Shown: positions 18,857 to 27,584 of the stretch, piece after piece
Position numbering within the stretch: position 1 is the first letter of the stretch
How the letters are laid out: the number at the start of each line of letters is the position of its first letter
Source of the DNA: an uncultured Allomuricauda sp.
GTDB taxonomy: Bacteria > Bacteroidota > Bacteroidia > Flavobacteriales > Flavobacteriaceae
NCBI RefSeq assembly: GCF_947501165.1
Contig: NZ_CANMUU010000001.1
Span: 186,001-250,000, forward strand
Direction of reading: 5' to 3'
DNA: 64,000 nt
Program-made: the position numbers and the translations under genes
The notes under the pieces: model-generated
The model's database searches: none
Told to the model about the DNA's origin: nothing
The model's input: the letters and a program-made list of their open reading frames with translations, nothing else

Positions 18857-21800
18857 ATGTACCTAATCTTTGATACCGAAACCACAGGACTTCCCAAACG
18901 TTGGGACGCACCCATTACCGACACAGACAATTGGCCACGTTGCATTCAGGTCGCTTGGCAATTGCATGATGACATGGGCAACTTGGTGGAACATAAAGAC
19001 ATGTTGGTACGTCCCGATGGTTTCAATATTCCCTATGAGGCAGAACAAATTCATGGTATTTCCACGGCATTGGCGGAACAAGACGGTATTACCTTAAGTG
19101 AGGCTTTAGAGCTATTCAGTGAAGCACTTTCCAAGGCAAAATTTGTTGTCGGACAAAATGTAGATTTCGATATCAACATCATGGGATGCGAATTTCATAG
19201 GCTAGGTATTTCAAATAATCTAATGGACTTACCGGTATTGGATACCTGTACCGAGGCTACCGCAGAACTCTGTAAGATTCCTGGAGGTAGAGGTGGAAAG
19301 TTCAAGCTGCCTACCTTGACAGAACTTCACGAGTTCCTTTTTGGCGAGCCTTTTGCGGAAGCGCATAATGCTACTGCAGATGTTGAAGCTACTACCCGAT
19401 GTTTCTTGGAACTGGTTCGAAAACAACACTATTCCATCAAAGAACTGGATGTTCAGCCCGACTATTTTGAACAATTCTCCGAGACAAATCCAAAGGAGAT
19501 TGAGCTTATCGGGCTCAAACACATCAACCTTAAGGCAGCTTCCAAAAAGATTGCAGATGCACTTTGGGACAAAGCCACCGGCGAAATATCCGAAGAAGAA
19601 ATTACTACCAATGCGGAGAGTTTGGCGGATGCTCCCTTTGCACACCTTCATAATCACTCACAGTTTTCGGTACTTCAATCCACGATGAATATTAAGGGTC
19701 TGGTCAAGGCCGCTGCAAACCATGGGATGCCTGCAGTGGCCCTGACTGACCATGCCAATATGATGGGCGCTTTTCACTTTGTTAAAGAGGTGAAAAATCA
19801 CAACAAAGGAGTTAAAGAAGAAAATAAGCAGCTAGAAGAGCAAGGCGAAATACCAAGTAAACAAGAAATCACCCCAATACTGGGTTGCGAGTTCTTTGTG
19901 TGTGAAGACCATACCAATAAAAACGTTAAGGACTACGGATATCAAATTGTACTCTTGGCCAAAAACAAAAAAGGGTATCATAATTTGGCCAAAATGTCCT
20001 CCATTGCGTATACAGATGGATTCTACTACGTTCCAAGAATTGACAGAAAAGTCATTGAGCAATACAAAGAAGATATAATTGCCCTAACCGGGAACTTATA
20101 TGGTGAAGTACCTAACAAACTTTTGAACGTTGGCGAAAAACAAGCAGAGGAAGCGTTGTTATGGTGGAAATCCCAATTTGGAGATGACCTCTACATTGAG
20201 GTTATGCGTCATAACCAAGAGGATGAAGACCGTGTGAATCAAAGTTTGATTCAATTGTCCAGAAAACACGGCGTGAAAATGATTGCGTCCAACAACACTT
20301 ACTATTGCGATAAAAAGGATGCTGAAGCACATGATATTTTATTATGTGTAAAAGACGGGGAAAAACAGGCTACTCCCATCGGGCGAGGCCGTGGATATCG
20401 CTATGGATTGCCCAATCAAGAATACTACTTCAAATCTTCAGAAGAGATGAAAACGCTCTTCAATGATTTACCGGATGCTATTCTCAACATTCAAGAAATC
20501 ATTAATAAAATAGAGCCCTTTGAGTTGGCCCGGGATGTATTGCTTCCAAAGTTTGACATTCCTGAGAAATTCAAAGTTGAAGAAGACAAGACTGATGGCG
20601 GAAAGCGTGGTGAAAATTCATATTTGAGACATATCACATATCAAGGTGCTGAAAATCGATATGGTGAAATCACAGATGAAATTACAGAACGCATTGATTT
20701 TGAATTGCAGACCATAGAAAATTCCGGATATCCAGGTTACTTTCTAATTGTTGAGGACTTTATTAGAGAAGCTCGGAATATGGGCGTTTCCGTTGGACCG
20801 GGAAGAGGTTCAGCAGCAGGTTCCGTGGTTGCCTATTGCCTTGGCATTACCAACATAGACCCTCTTAAATATGATCTCCTTTTTGAGCGATTCCTAAACC
20901 CTGACAGGGTGTCCATGCCTGATATTGATATTGATTTTGATGACGAAGGGCGTGGGAAAGTCATGGACTATGTTATCGATAAGTACGGTGCCAATCAGGT
21001 AGCACAAATCATTACATACGGAACTATGGCTGCCAAATCTTCAATCCGGGATACGGCACGTGTTTTGGACCTGCCACTGAACGATGCGGACCGTATTGCC
21101 AAGTTGATTCCGACTATGGGGAAACTCCATAAGATTTTTGGGATGGAGGAATCCGACCTAAAAAAGAAATTCCGTTCGGATGAATTGGACAAAGTACATG
21201 AACTCTTGAATATTTCCGAGCAAGATGATTTGGAAGGTCAGACCGTGAACATGGCGCGTGTTCTTGAAGGTTCGTTGCGAAATACTGGAATCCACGCCTG
21301 TGGGGTTATTATAACTCCCGATGACATTACCAATTTTGTTCCGGTAGCTACCGCCAAGGATTCGGATTTATATGTTACCCAGTTTGACAACTCAGTTGTT
21401 GAAGATGCCGGTCTGTTAAAAATGGACTTTTTGGGTCTGAAAACCTTAACTCTTATTAAGGATACTGTCAAAATTGTCAAGGCAAGAACTGGAGTAGAAC
21501 TTATTCCAGATGATTTTCCTTTGGATGACGAAAAAACCTATGAGCTTTTCCAACGGGGAGATACTGTAGGTATATTCCAATACGAATCCCCCGGGATGCA
21601 GAAGCACATGAAAAACCTGAAACCTACGGTTTTTGACGACCTCATTGCCATGAATGCCTTGTATCGCCCAGGACCCATGGAATATATTCCAAGTTTTATT
21701 GCGAGAAAACACGGAGAGGAAGAGATTACCTATGACCTCCCTGAGATGGAAGAGTACCTTAAGGACACCTATGGTATCACCGTGTATCAAGAGCAGGTAA

Positions 21801-23242
21801 TGCGTTTATCCCAAAAAATTGCAGGTTTTTCCAAAGGTGATGCGGACGTACTCAGAAAAGCCATGGGGAAAAAGATTTTTGCCTTACTGCAAAAATTGAA
21901 GCCTCAATTTTTGGATGGTGGTGAAAAGAATGGTCATCCCAGAGATGTTTTGGAAAAAATTTGGAAAGATTGGGAAGCCTTTGCATCCTATGCATTCAAT
22001 AAAAGTCATTCCACCTGCTATGCCTTTATCGCCTATCAAACTGCATATTTAAAAGCCCACTACCCTGCTGAATATATGGCAGCCGTGCTTTCAAACAATA
22101 TGAACGACATCAAGCAAGTCACTTTCTTTATGGAAGAATGCAAACGGATGGGATTGGAGGTACTAGGGCCCGATGTCAACGAATCTTATTACAAGTTTGC
22201 CGTAAACAGAAACAACGCCATTCGATTTGGAATGGGTGCCATTAAAGGGGTTGGACGTTCTGCTGTTGAGACCATTGTGGAAGACCGGAAAGAGAATGGA
22301 CCCTTTCGTTCTGTGTTCGATTTGGCCAAGCGGGTGGACCTTCGTGCAGCCAACAAAAAGTCTTTTGAAAATCTAGCCTTGGCTGGTGGCTTTGATTCTT
22401 TTGGAGATACCCACCGTGCGCAATATTTTCATCATGATGGTGATGGCATATCTTTTTTGGAAAAAGCTGTAAAGTATGGGGCAAAGTATCAAGAGAACCA
22501 GAATTCATCACAGGTAAGCTTATTTGGAGAAGCTAGTGAAGTGCAAATTCCAGAACCTGTAGTCCCTCCCTGCGATGATTGGGGCACTATGGAAAAGCTC
22601 CGAAGGGAAAAAGAAGTAGTTGGTATTTACATTTCGGGACATCCTTTGGATGATTTCAAAAAAGAGATTACCGCTTTTTGCAATAGTGCGGTCTCTGCCT
22701 TCAATCAACTGGAAGATTATGTGAACCGTGAATTGAGCGTAGCTGGGGTCATTACTGATGTACAACACAGGATTTCCAAAAATGGAAAAGGCTGGGCTGC
22801 TTTCACCCTTGAAGATTATACAGAATCTTTCGAATTTAGAATTTTTGGAGAGGAGTATTTAAAATTCAGACACTTTCTGATGATTAACTCCTTCGTTCAT
22901 CTCAAAATCTTTATTCGAGAAGGCTGGGTGAATCGAGAAACCGGAAAAAAAGGTGACCCACGTATGCAGTTCAATGATTTTAAACAGCTTCAAGATGTTA
23001 TGGAGGCGTATGCAAAAAAGCTGACCATAAAACTCGATATAGACCGGCTTCAAGAAAAGCGTATCAAAGAATTGAAGGATACCCTTATATCCTACAAAGG
23101 GAAACAGCCATTGAACTTTGTCATATATGAAATGCAGGAAGAAATAAAATTGAATTTATCCAGCAGAAAACAGACCGTACAGATTTCAAGTGAGCTGTTG
23201 AATGTCTTAGAAGAACAGGAAGTACATTACAAGTTGAATTAA
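18857..23242 (+). CDS. dnaE: Replicative DNA polymerase III alpha with fused proofreading exonuclease
   Basis: The 1461-residue protein starts with a DnaQ-type exonuclease (residues about 1-195): FDTETTGLP supplies Asp and Glu, NVDFDINI the second Asp, and AHNATADVEAT the His and Asp of a DEDDh active site. A PHP domain follows with intact FAHLHNHSQFS and LTDHAN, then the palm (VSMPDIDIDFDDEGR, LLKMDFLGL), finger and thumb regions, a tandem helix-hairpin-helix, and an OB fold (RELSVAGVITDVQHRI). The enzyme is therefore a single-chain alpha-epsilon replicase, an arrangement I recall from flavobacteria. Retained PHP metal ligands contrast with the degenerate PHP in the dnaE2 protein. The ATG at 18857 directly precedes the first exonuclease strand. 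Confidence 0.95.
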   Translation: MYLIFDTETTGLPKRWDAPITDTDNWPRCIQVAWQLHDDMGNLVEHKDMLVRPDGFNIPYEAEQIHGISTALAEQDGITLSEALELFSEALSKAKFVVGQNVDFDINIMGCEFHRLGISNNLMDLPVLDTCTEATAELCKIPGGRGGKFKLPTLTELHEFLFGEPFAEAHNATADVEATTRCFLELVRKQHYSIKELDVQPDYFEQFSETNPKEIELIGLKHINLKAASKKIADALWDKATGEISEEEITTNAESLADAPFAHLHNHSQFSVLQSTMNIKGLVKAAANHGMPAVALTDHANMMGAFHFVKEVKNHNKGVKEENKQLEEQGEIPSKQEITPILGCEFFVCEDHTNKNVKDYGYQIVLLAKNKKGYHNLAKMSSIAYTDGFYYVPRIDRKVIEQYKEDIIALTGNLYGEVPNKLLNVGEKQAEEALLWWKSQFGDDLYIEVMRHNQEDEDRVNQSLIQLSRKHGVKMIASNNTYYCDKKDAEAHDILLCVKDGEKQATPIGRGRGYRYGLPNQEYYFKSSEEMKTLFNDLPDAILNIQEIINKIEPFELARDVLLPKFDIPEKFKVEEDKTDGGKRGENSYLRHITYQGAENRYGEITDEITERIDFELQTIENSGYPGYFLIVEDFIREARNMGVSVGPGRGSAAGSVVAYCLGITNIDPLKYDLLFERFLNPDRVSMPDIDIDFDDEGRGKVMDYVIDKYGANQVAQIITYGTMAAKSSIRDTARVLDLPLNDADRIAKLIPTMGKLHKIFGMEESDLKKKFRSDELDKVHELLNISEQDDLEGQTVNMARVLEGSLRNTGIHACGVIITPDDITNFVPVATAKDSDLYVTQFDNSVVEDAGLLKMDFLGLKTLTLIKDTVKIVKARTGVELIPDDFPLDDEKTYELFQRGDTVGIFQYESPGMQKHMKNLKPTVFDDLIAMNALYRPGPMEYIPSFIARKHGEEEITYDLPEMEEYLKDTYGITVYQEQVMRLSQKIAGFSKGDADVLRKAMGKKIFALLQKLKPQFLDGGEKNGHPRDVLEKIWKDWEAFASYAFNKSHSTCYAFIAYQTAYLKAHYPAEYMAAVLSNNMNDIKQVTFFMEECKRMGLEVLGPDVNESYYKFAVNRNNAIRFGMGAIKGVGRSAVETIVEDRKENGPFRSVFDLAKRVDLRAANKKSFENLALAGGFDSFGDTHRAQYFHHDGDGISFLEKAVKYGAKYQENQNSSQVSLFGEASEVQIPEPVVPPCDDWGTMEKLRREKEVVGIYISGHPLDDFKKEITAFCNSAVSAFNQLEDYVNRELSVAGVITDVQHRISKNGKGWAAFTLEDYTESFEFRIFGEEYLKFRHFLMINSFVHLKIFIREGWVNRETGKKGDPRMQFNDFKQLQDVMEAYAKKLTIKLDIDRLQEKRIKELKDTLISYKGKQPLNFVIYEMQEEIKLNLSSRKQTVQISSELLNVLEEQEVHYKLN

Positions 23243-23254
23243 ATTTTAATTTGT

Positions 23255-24460
23255 GTGATTTCGCATCGAGCATTTCCATTAAAAAAATACGTTGCCGGTG
23301 CACTATTGCTTCTGATTTTCTTTTTGACATATCAATGCAAGAATCCTAACCTAGCTTCGGATTATTATGATATTGAACCCATTGCCATACATAAAAATGG
23401 AAAAGCTTTTGTAGGCTCCACTTCCTGTATTCCGTGCCATTCGGATATTTATAACAGCCATATAAAAACTGCTCATTTCAATACTTCAGCTTTAGCAGAT
23501 TCCACAACGATAAAAGGAAGTTTTGAAGTAAGCCACAATACACACATCATTAACAATCGTGTCCAATTCACGATGATGAAGACAGATTCAGGGTTTTATC
23601 AAAAAGCGAACTTTATCCACAACCAACTTGAACTCTTCAATCTAAAAATGGATATCGTAATTGGCTCTGGTACTAAAGGGCAATCCTATTTAAGCTGGAA
23701 GGATGATGAGCTTCTTCAAATTCAAAGCTCATACTTCACTCCTACCAATAGTTGGACCCGAAGTCCTGGATTGGAAGAAATACGCTCTCCCAGACCTGCA
23801 ATTGCTAGATGTATTGAATGTCATGCCACCTACGCAAAAACCACAAGTACAGATGGATTTGGAAATCAATTTGACAATAATCAAATGATATATGGAATTG
23901 ATTGCGAACGTTGCCACGGACCATCTGCAAAGCACGTAGGGTATCATCAAAAAAATCCGGACAGCAAAGCTTCCAAATATATGGTAAAGCATGCGTCACT
24001 ATCCAAACAACAGCGTTTGGATGCCTGCGCGCTATGTCATTCAGGTGGAAGGAAGCCCATTCAACCTCCATTTAGCTTTTTGGTTGGAGATAACCTTATT
24101 GAATTTTCAACCCCTGAAAAAAATGATTCCAACACTCCATTGGACGTACATGGAAACCAGTACGAATTATTGACCCGTAGTGCTTGTTTCAAAAAAAGCA
24201 GAACAATGGACTGTATCACCTGCCACAATCCTCATAAAAATGAAAGGGGAAATACAAAATCCTTCAATCAAAAATGTATTGGGTGCCATACTTCGCCAAA
24301 AATTATATGCAAGGCAGAAGAAGTAACTATGAATTTACAAAGAGACAACTGCATTTCCTGCCACATGCCTTTGTTTCCCTCATCCACTATGGTTATGCAG
24401 CTGGACAGTTTTAAAACCGCGGTGCAGGTTAGAACACATTTGATTGACATATACCCCTAA
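23255..24460 (+). CDS. Heptahaem c-type cytochrome lipoprotein
   Basis: A 401-residue exported protein with seven CxxCH haem sites: CIPCH, CIECH, CERCH, CALCH, CITCH, CIGCH and CISCH. The N-terminus has a hydrophobic stretch ending LTYQC, a likely lipobox, so it should be anchored on the periplasmic face. Multihaem proteins of this kind shuttle electrons, often to nitrogen or sulfur oxides or outer-membrane conduits, but no redox partner is adjacent. Initiation appears to be GTG at 23255, only 12 bp after dnaE; a later start cannot be excluded. The mix of a replication gene with a cytochrome operon is probably a chance neighbourhood. Confidence 0.88.
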   Translation: MISHRAFPLKKYVAGALLLLIFFLTYQCKNPNLASDYYDIEPIAIHKNGKAFVGSTSCIPCHSDIYNSHIKTAHFNTSALADSTTIKGSFEVSHNTHIINNRVQFTMMKTDSGFYQKANFIHNQLELFNLKMDIVIGSGTKGQSYLSWKDDELLQIQSSYFTPTNSWTRSPGLEEIRSPRPAIARCIECHATYAKTTSTDGFGNQFDNNQMIYGIDCERCHGPSAKHVGYHQKNPDSKASKYMVKHASLSKQQRLDACALCHSGGRKPIQPPFSFLVGDNLIEFSTPEKNDSNTPLDVHGNQYELLTRSACFKKSRTMDCITCHNPHKNERGNTKSFNQKCIGCHTSPKIICKAEEVTMNLQRDNCISCHMPLFPSSTMVMQLDSFKTAVQVRTHLIDIYP

Positions 24461-24547
24461 GAATCAAAACATAAACTATAGAACCAGACAATGGTGGTAT
24501 AGGCAAAAGGAATATTATCCAAGTAAGGAATATGGGCATTATTTGAC

Positions 24548-24555
24548 TAACTTTG
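24548..24555 (+). promoter_or_regulatory. -7 box for trxA
   Basis: TAACTTTG matches TAnnTTTG exactly and ends 20 bp before the trxA ATG. The -33 position 19 bp upstream is not TTTG. Confidence 0.55.
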
Positions 24556-24575
24556 CGAACATCAAATAAAACACA

Positions 24576-24893
24576 ATGGCACTAGAAATAACAGATGCAA
24601 CTTTTGAAGACGTAGTACTTAAAAGCAATAAACCAGTAGTAGTGGATTTTTGGGCAGCATGGTGCGGTCCATGTAGAATGGTAGGTCCAATTATTGACGA
24701 AGTAAGCAACGAATACGAAGGTAAGGCAGTTGTTGGTAAGGTTGATGTTGACGCCAATCAACAATTTGCAGCAAAATATGGTGTAAGAAACATTCCTACC
24801 GTTCTTGTCTTTAAAGATGGGGAAATTGTAAACAGACAAGTAGGTGTATCACCTAAAAAAGCATATACTGACGCTATTGAAGCAGTTCTTTAG
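24576..24893 (+). CDS. trxA: Thioredoxin
   Basis: A 105-residue cytoplasmic protein with the redox site WAAWCGPCRM (CGPC) and the cis-Pro segment VRNIPTVLVF. VVDFWAAWCGP and the length are those of the major thioredoxin, which reduces disulfides in ribonucleotide reductase, peroxiredoxins and others using thioredoxin reductase. It is transcribed alone, with its own -7 box and a terminator just downstream. Confidence 0.96.
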   Translation: MALEITDATFEDVVLKSNKPVVVDFWAAWCGPCRMVGPIIDEVSNEYEGKAVVGKVDVDANQQFAAKYGVRNIPTVLVFKDGEIVNRQVGVSPKKAYTDAIEAVL

Positions 24894-24921
24894 TCTTTAG
24901 ATTCAATAATATTATTTTATG

Positions 24922-24951
24922 AAAGGTTTGGCGAATGCCAAGCCTTTTTTT
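24922..24951 (+). terminator. Terminator after trxA
   Basis: AAAGGTTTGGC and GCCAAGCCTTT pair over 11 bp (one G-T pair) around a GAAT loop, followed by seven or more T residues. Confidence 0.85.
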
Positions 24952-24979
24952 GTTTTATATTGGGTCTAATTATTATACT

Positions 24980-25909
24980 ATGGATGTAAGGTCTGAACTT
25001 TCTAAAGCACAATTATTCCAGAATCTGGAGCTTCTGGCCAACCAGATTGTGGAGGGATTTATAAGCGGTATCCATAAAAGTCCTTTTCACGGTTTTTCTG
25101 CAGAATTTGCCGAACATAAAATTTATAATCCAGGAGAGAGTACAAAACATGTAGATTGGAAACTCTTTGCCAAAACAGATAAACTCTTCTCCAAACGTTA
25201 CGAAGATGAGACTAACCTAAGATGCCATATGATTTTGGATAATTCGGCATCCATGTATTATCCAGAAGTAAAAAAATTAGGAGTTGAAAATTTAAATAAA
25301 ATTGGTTTTGGAGTATTGGCCATTGCAGCTTTAATGCAATTGCTAAAACGGCAACGAGACGCAGTAGGGCTTAGTATTTACTCAGACACATATACCTTCC
25401 ATGCATCGGAGAAAAGTAGCGAGCGACATTTTCAGATGCTTTACTCTCAACTGAATGCTGTGGCCAAACAAAATAGTGGTTCCAAAACCACTAAAACCTA
25501 TTCTTACCTGCATCAGATTGCAGAAAAAATCCACCGAAGGAGCTTAATTTTTCTGTTCTCGGATATGTTTCAAAATGAAACAGAACAAGACCAACTGTTT
25601 GAAGCGCTTCGACATTTAAAATACAATAAGCATGCAGTAGTGCTTTTTCATCTTTTGGATCATATACATGAGGTTGTCTTCAATTTTGAAAACACACCAA
25701 AACGCTATGTGGATGTAGAGAGTGGACAACATATTGATTTATATGCTGATAACATTAAAACAGGATATCAGAAAAAAATAATGGAATACCAAAACGAGCT
25801 TAAGCTTAAATGTGCCCAATACAAAATAAAATATGTAGGTGTAGATGTTAATGCAGAGTTTTCCCAAGTTCTCAATACATTTATGATTGAGCGACAAAAG
25901 TTTGCATAG
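24980..25909 (+). CDS. DUF58 domain protein
   Basis: The 309-residue protein has the DUF58 signature GESTKHVDWKLFAKTDKLFSKRY-like core around residues 45-70, followed by a vWA-like half with MILDNSASM (MIDAS-type DxSxS) and LIFLFSDMF. DUF58 proteins usually act with a MoxR AAA ATPase in periplasmic or envelope complex assembly; none is adjacent here. An in-frame ATG at 24935 exists, but it falls inside the trxA terminator, so ATG 24980 (MDVRSEL) is chosen. No signal peptide or membrane segment is seen. Confidence 0.88.
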   Translation: MDVRSELSKAQLFQNLELLANQIVEGFISGIHKSPFHGFSAEFAEHKIYNPGESTKHVDWKLFAKTDKLFSKRYEDETNLRCHMILDNSASMYYPEVKKLGVENLNKIGFGVLAIAALMQLLKRQRDAVGLSIYSDTYTFHASEKSSERHFQMLYSQLNAVAKQNSGSKTTKTYSYLHQIAEKIHRRSLIFLFSDMFQNETEQDQLFEALRHLKYNKHAVVLFHLLDHIHEVVFNFENTPKRYVDVESGQHIDLYADNIKTGYQKKIMEYQNELKLKCAQYKIKYVGVDVNAEFSQVLNTFMIERQKFA

Positions 25910-25934
25910 TGTTTTCCGAATTTTGAAAGTTTTT

Positions 25935-25965
25935 TTTGTTGGATACGAATGAGAGTGTATATTTG
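25935..25965 (+). promoter_or_regulatory. Consensus Bacteroidota promoter of tRNA-Asp
   Basis: TTTG (25935-25938), 19 bp, then TATATTTG (25958-25965): an exact fit to TTTG-N19-TAnnTTTG. Transcription should begin near 25972, about 70 nt before the mature tRNA. Confidence 0.85.
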
Positions 25966-26040
25966 CACTCGCTTTGCAAAAGGCATTTGAACAAGATTTG
26001 AATCTGACTGTTGTCAGAGTCTGGAGAAGATAAAATCATT

Positions 26041-26114
26041 GGTCTGGTAGTTCAGTTGGTTAGAATACCTGCCTGTCACGCAGGGGGTCGCGGGTTCGAG
26101 TCCCGTCCAGACCG
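26041..26114 (+). tRNA. tRNA-Asp (anticodon GTC)
   Basis: The 74-nt cloverleaf has acceptor strands GGTCTGG and CCAGACC with discriminator G, a D arm (TAGTTCAGTTGGTTAGAAT), an anticodon arm CCTGC-CTGTCAC-GCAGG containing GTC, and a T arm with GGTTCGAGTC. The 3' CCA is not encoded. It marks the left edge of the accessory island; tRNA 3' ends are frequent integration sites. Confidence 0.97.
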
Positions 26115-26116
26115 CG

Positions 26117-26145
26117 AAAGCCTCGATTTTTCGAGGCTTTTTTAT
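26117..26145 (+). terminator. Terminator of the tRNA-Asp transcript
   Basis: AAAGCCTCGA and TCGAGGCTTT form a perfect 10-bp stem around TTTT, followed by T residues. The next 197 bp to the Fic gene are AT-rich with no gene that I can support. Confidence 0.9.
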
Positions 26146-26342
26146 TTGTATATATTTGATAATCAGTGTTATAAAAAAGTTAATGTTAAAGAAAAGTTAA
26201 TCATCGTGCCGCAATCGTGCTGCATTTTTGACCCTTTTTAACTTCTTAAAATCATTTTACACCATCTTTTACTTTGACATAAAGGTTATTGTCAAGCCTT
26301 GTAAAAACGGACTTGACTTAATGCGTGGACTATCTATGTGAA

Positions 26343-27434
26343 TTAGAGATTTAGTTCATATCGAGTACTTCTACCCCCTCCTAAAGGTTTGAAAATACCT
26401 TTGGCAACTAGGTCTTGTAAATCCCTTGTGGCTGTTGCTTTGGATGTTTTTGCCAGTGACACATATTTACGGGCATTCATACCTCCCTCGAAACCCTGAT
26501 GACCTTCATCCAACATTCTTCGAACGACTTTTTGTTGACGTTCATTTAGGGAATTTTTGTGTTGGTCGAAGAACTTTGTCCTTTTTAAGGTAAACTCGAT
26601 TTCTTGTTCGGCATCGATTTGGGCATCCAAAACCGTTTTGACAAAGTAATTTATCCAGTCAGTAATTTCGTTGGAACGCTGAGCCTTTTGCAGTGCATCG
26701 TAATAGGTATTCTTATTTCCCTCAATGGATTTGGACAAACTGAACAGCACGGGGCGATTGATACTTTGCGAAAGCGCTTTTTCCGCCACTGCCCGACCAA
26801 TTCTACCATTGCCATCCTCGAAAGGGTGTATGGTTTCAAAATAGAGATGAGCAATGGCTGCTCTTACAATAGGTTTTTTGATTTCGGTTTGCGAGATATT
26901 GAACCACTGTATAAAACCATCCATTTCAATAGGAACTTCTTTTGATGGAGGGGCTTCAAAATGAACTACCTCTCTACCCATACCACCAGAAACGATTTGC
27001 ATCGGTTCTTTATGGGTGCGCCATTTGCCTATTTGAATCTGGTTGTTGCCCTTCATCAACATGGTATGCCAATTAAAAAGCGTTTCGCTTGTCAGTGGTT
27101 TTTTAAAATCATTCCGAACAGCCAGCATCAATTCCGCTACCCCCTCCGCTCTTTTGTCCTTGGTTATTGGTAATTCTGGGTTAAGCCCCAAGTTTCTTCG
27201 AATGGAAGACATCACATCATTTCGACTCAGGTACTCACCTTCAATTTCCGAAGTCTTTATGGCCTCAGAAACCATAAGGTTTATCATAGCCTCAGTTTGC
27301 TCAGTTTCGGAAAGTCCTTCCAAAACCCCACTGATTCGACCAGTACGTTGGGCAAAATCATAGAGACGATCCTCAACATCCGTAGTATCATATTGAAAAT
27401 TGGGCCAATCTTTTTGTTGCCAATTGTAGCGCAT
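26343..27434 (-). CDS. Fic-domain AMP-transferase with N-terminal inhibitory helix
   Basis: The 363-residue protein starts with a DUF4172-like segment (YNWQQKDWPNFQYD). TSEIEG at residues 61-66 fits the (S/T)xxxE(G/N) inhibitory motif, whose Glu65 should block ATP binding, making this a class II Fic. The catalytic motif HPFEDGNGRIGR begins at His203. The C-terminal 70 residues form a winged helix (ARKYVSLAKTSKATATRDLQDL), so it may also bind DNA. Such enzymes AMPylate target proteins; the target is unknown. Two inverted repeats sit at its promoter, consistent with self-regulation. It is the first gene of the island after tRNA-Asp and has no small antitoxin gene beside it. Confidence 0.92.
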   Translation of the reverse strand: MRYNWQQKDWPNFQYDTTDVEDRLYDFAQRTGRISGVLEGLSETEQTEAMINLMVSEAIKTSEIEGEYLSRNDVMSSIRRNLGLNPELPITKDKRAEGVAELMLAVRNDFKKPLTSETLFNWHTMLMKGNNQIQIGKWRTHKEPMQIVSGGMGREVVHFEAPPSKEVPIEMDGFIQWFNISQTEIKKPIVRAAIAHLYFETIHPFEDGNGRIGRAVAEKALSQSINRPVLFSLSKSIEGNKNTYYDALQKAQRSNEITDWINYFVKTVLDAQIDAEQEIEFTLKRTKFFDQHKNSLNERQQKVVRRMLDEGHQGFEGGMNARKYVSLAKTSKATATRDLQDLVAKGIFKPLGGGRSTRYELNL

Positions 27435-27435
27435 G

Positions 27436-27507
27436 AGCCGATTAGGATTCTTATTCGGCTCAAAAATAATAAAAATATGAGTTGAATAATATTAATATTC
27501 AACTCAT
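27436..27507 (-). promoter_or_regulatory. Fic promoter with two inverted repeats
   Basis: On the complement TATTTTTG (27468-27461) is a perfect -7 box. Inverted repeat 1, GAGCCGA/TCGGCTC (27436-27462), covers the start site and the first bases of the -7 box up to the Fic ATG. Inverted repeat 2, with 12-bp arms ATGAGTTGAATA/TATTCAACTCAT and a 7-bp spacer (27477-27507), covers the -33 area. Both positions suit repression. Confidence 0.55.
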
Positions 27508-27518
27508 TTCAAGAATGT

Positions 27519-27563
27519 TTACAGATTTGCGTAATGCCTTGGATACTATTTTCCATATTTTAG
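27519..27563 (+). promoter_or_regulatory. Degenerate TTACAG dyad plus -7 box for the secreted EEP gene
   Basis: TTACAG-ATTT-GCGTAA (27519-27534) is an imperfect copy of the island dyad. Its centre is exactly 29 bp upstream of TATTTTAG (27556-27563), a TAnnTTnG -7 box, the same geometry as the three perfect sites in the island. Confidence 0.5.
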
Positions 27564-27584
27564 TTATTGACTAAGACCATCCAA

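Noticed and set aside
26146..26342. Integrase remnant after tRNA-Asp
   Set aside because: Stop codons interrupt all frames and no recombinase motif can be recognised.
27436..27462. Terminator or RNA hairpin before the Fic gene
   Set aside because: The T tract lies on the wrong side and half of the repeat is upstream of the predicted start site, so a DNA operator is the better reading.
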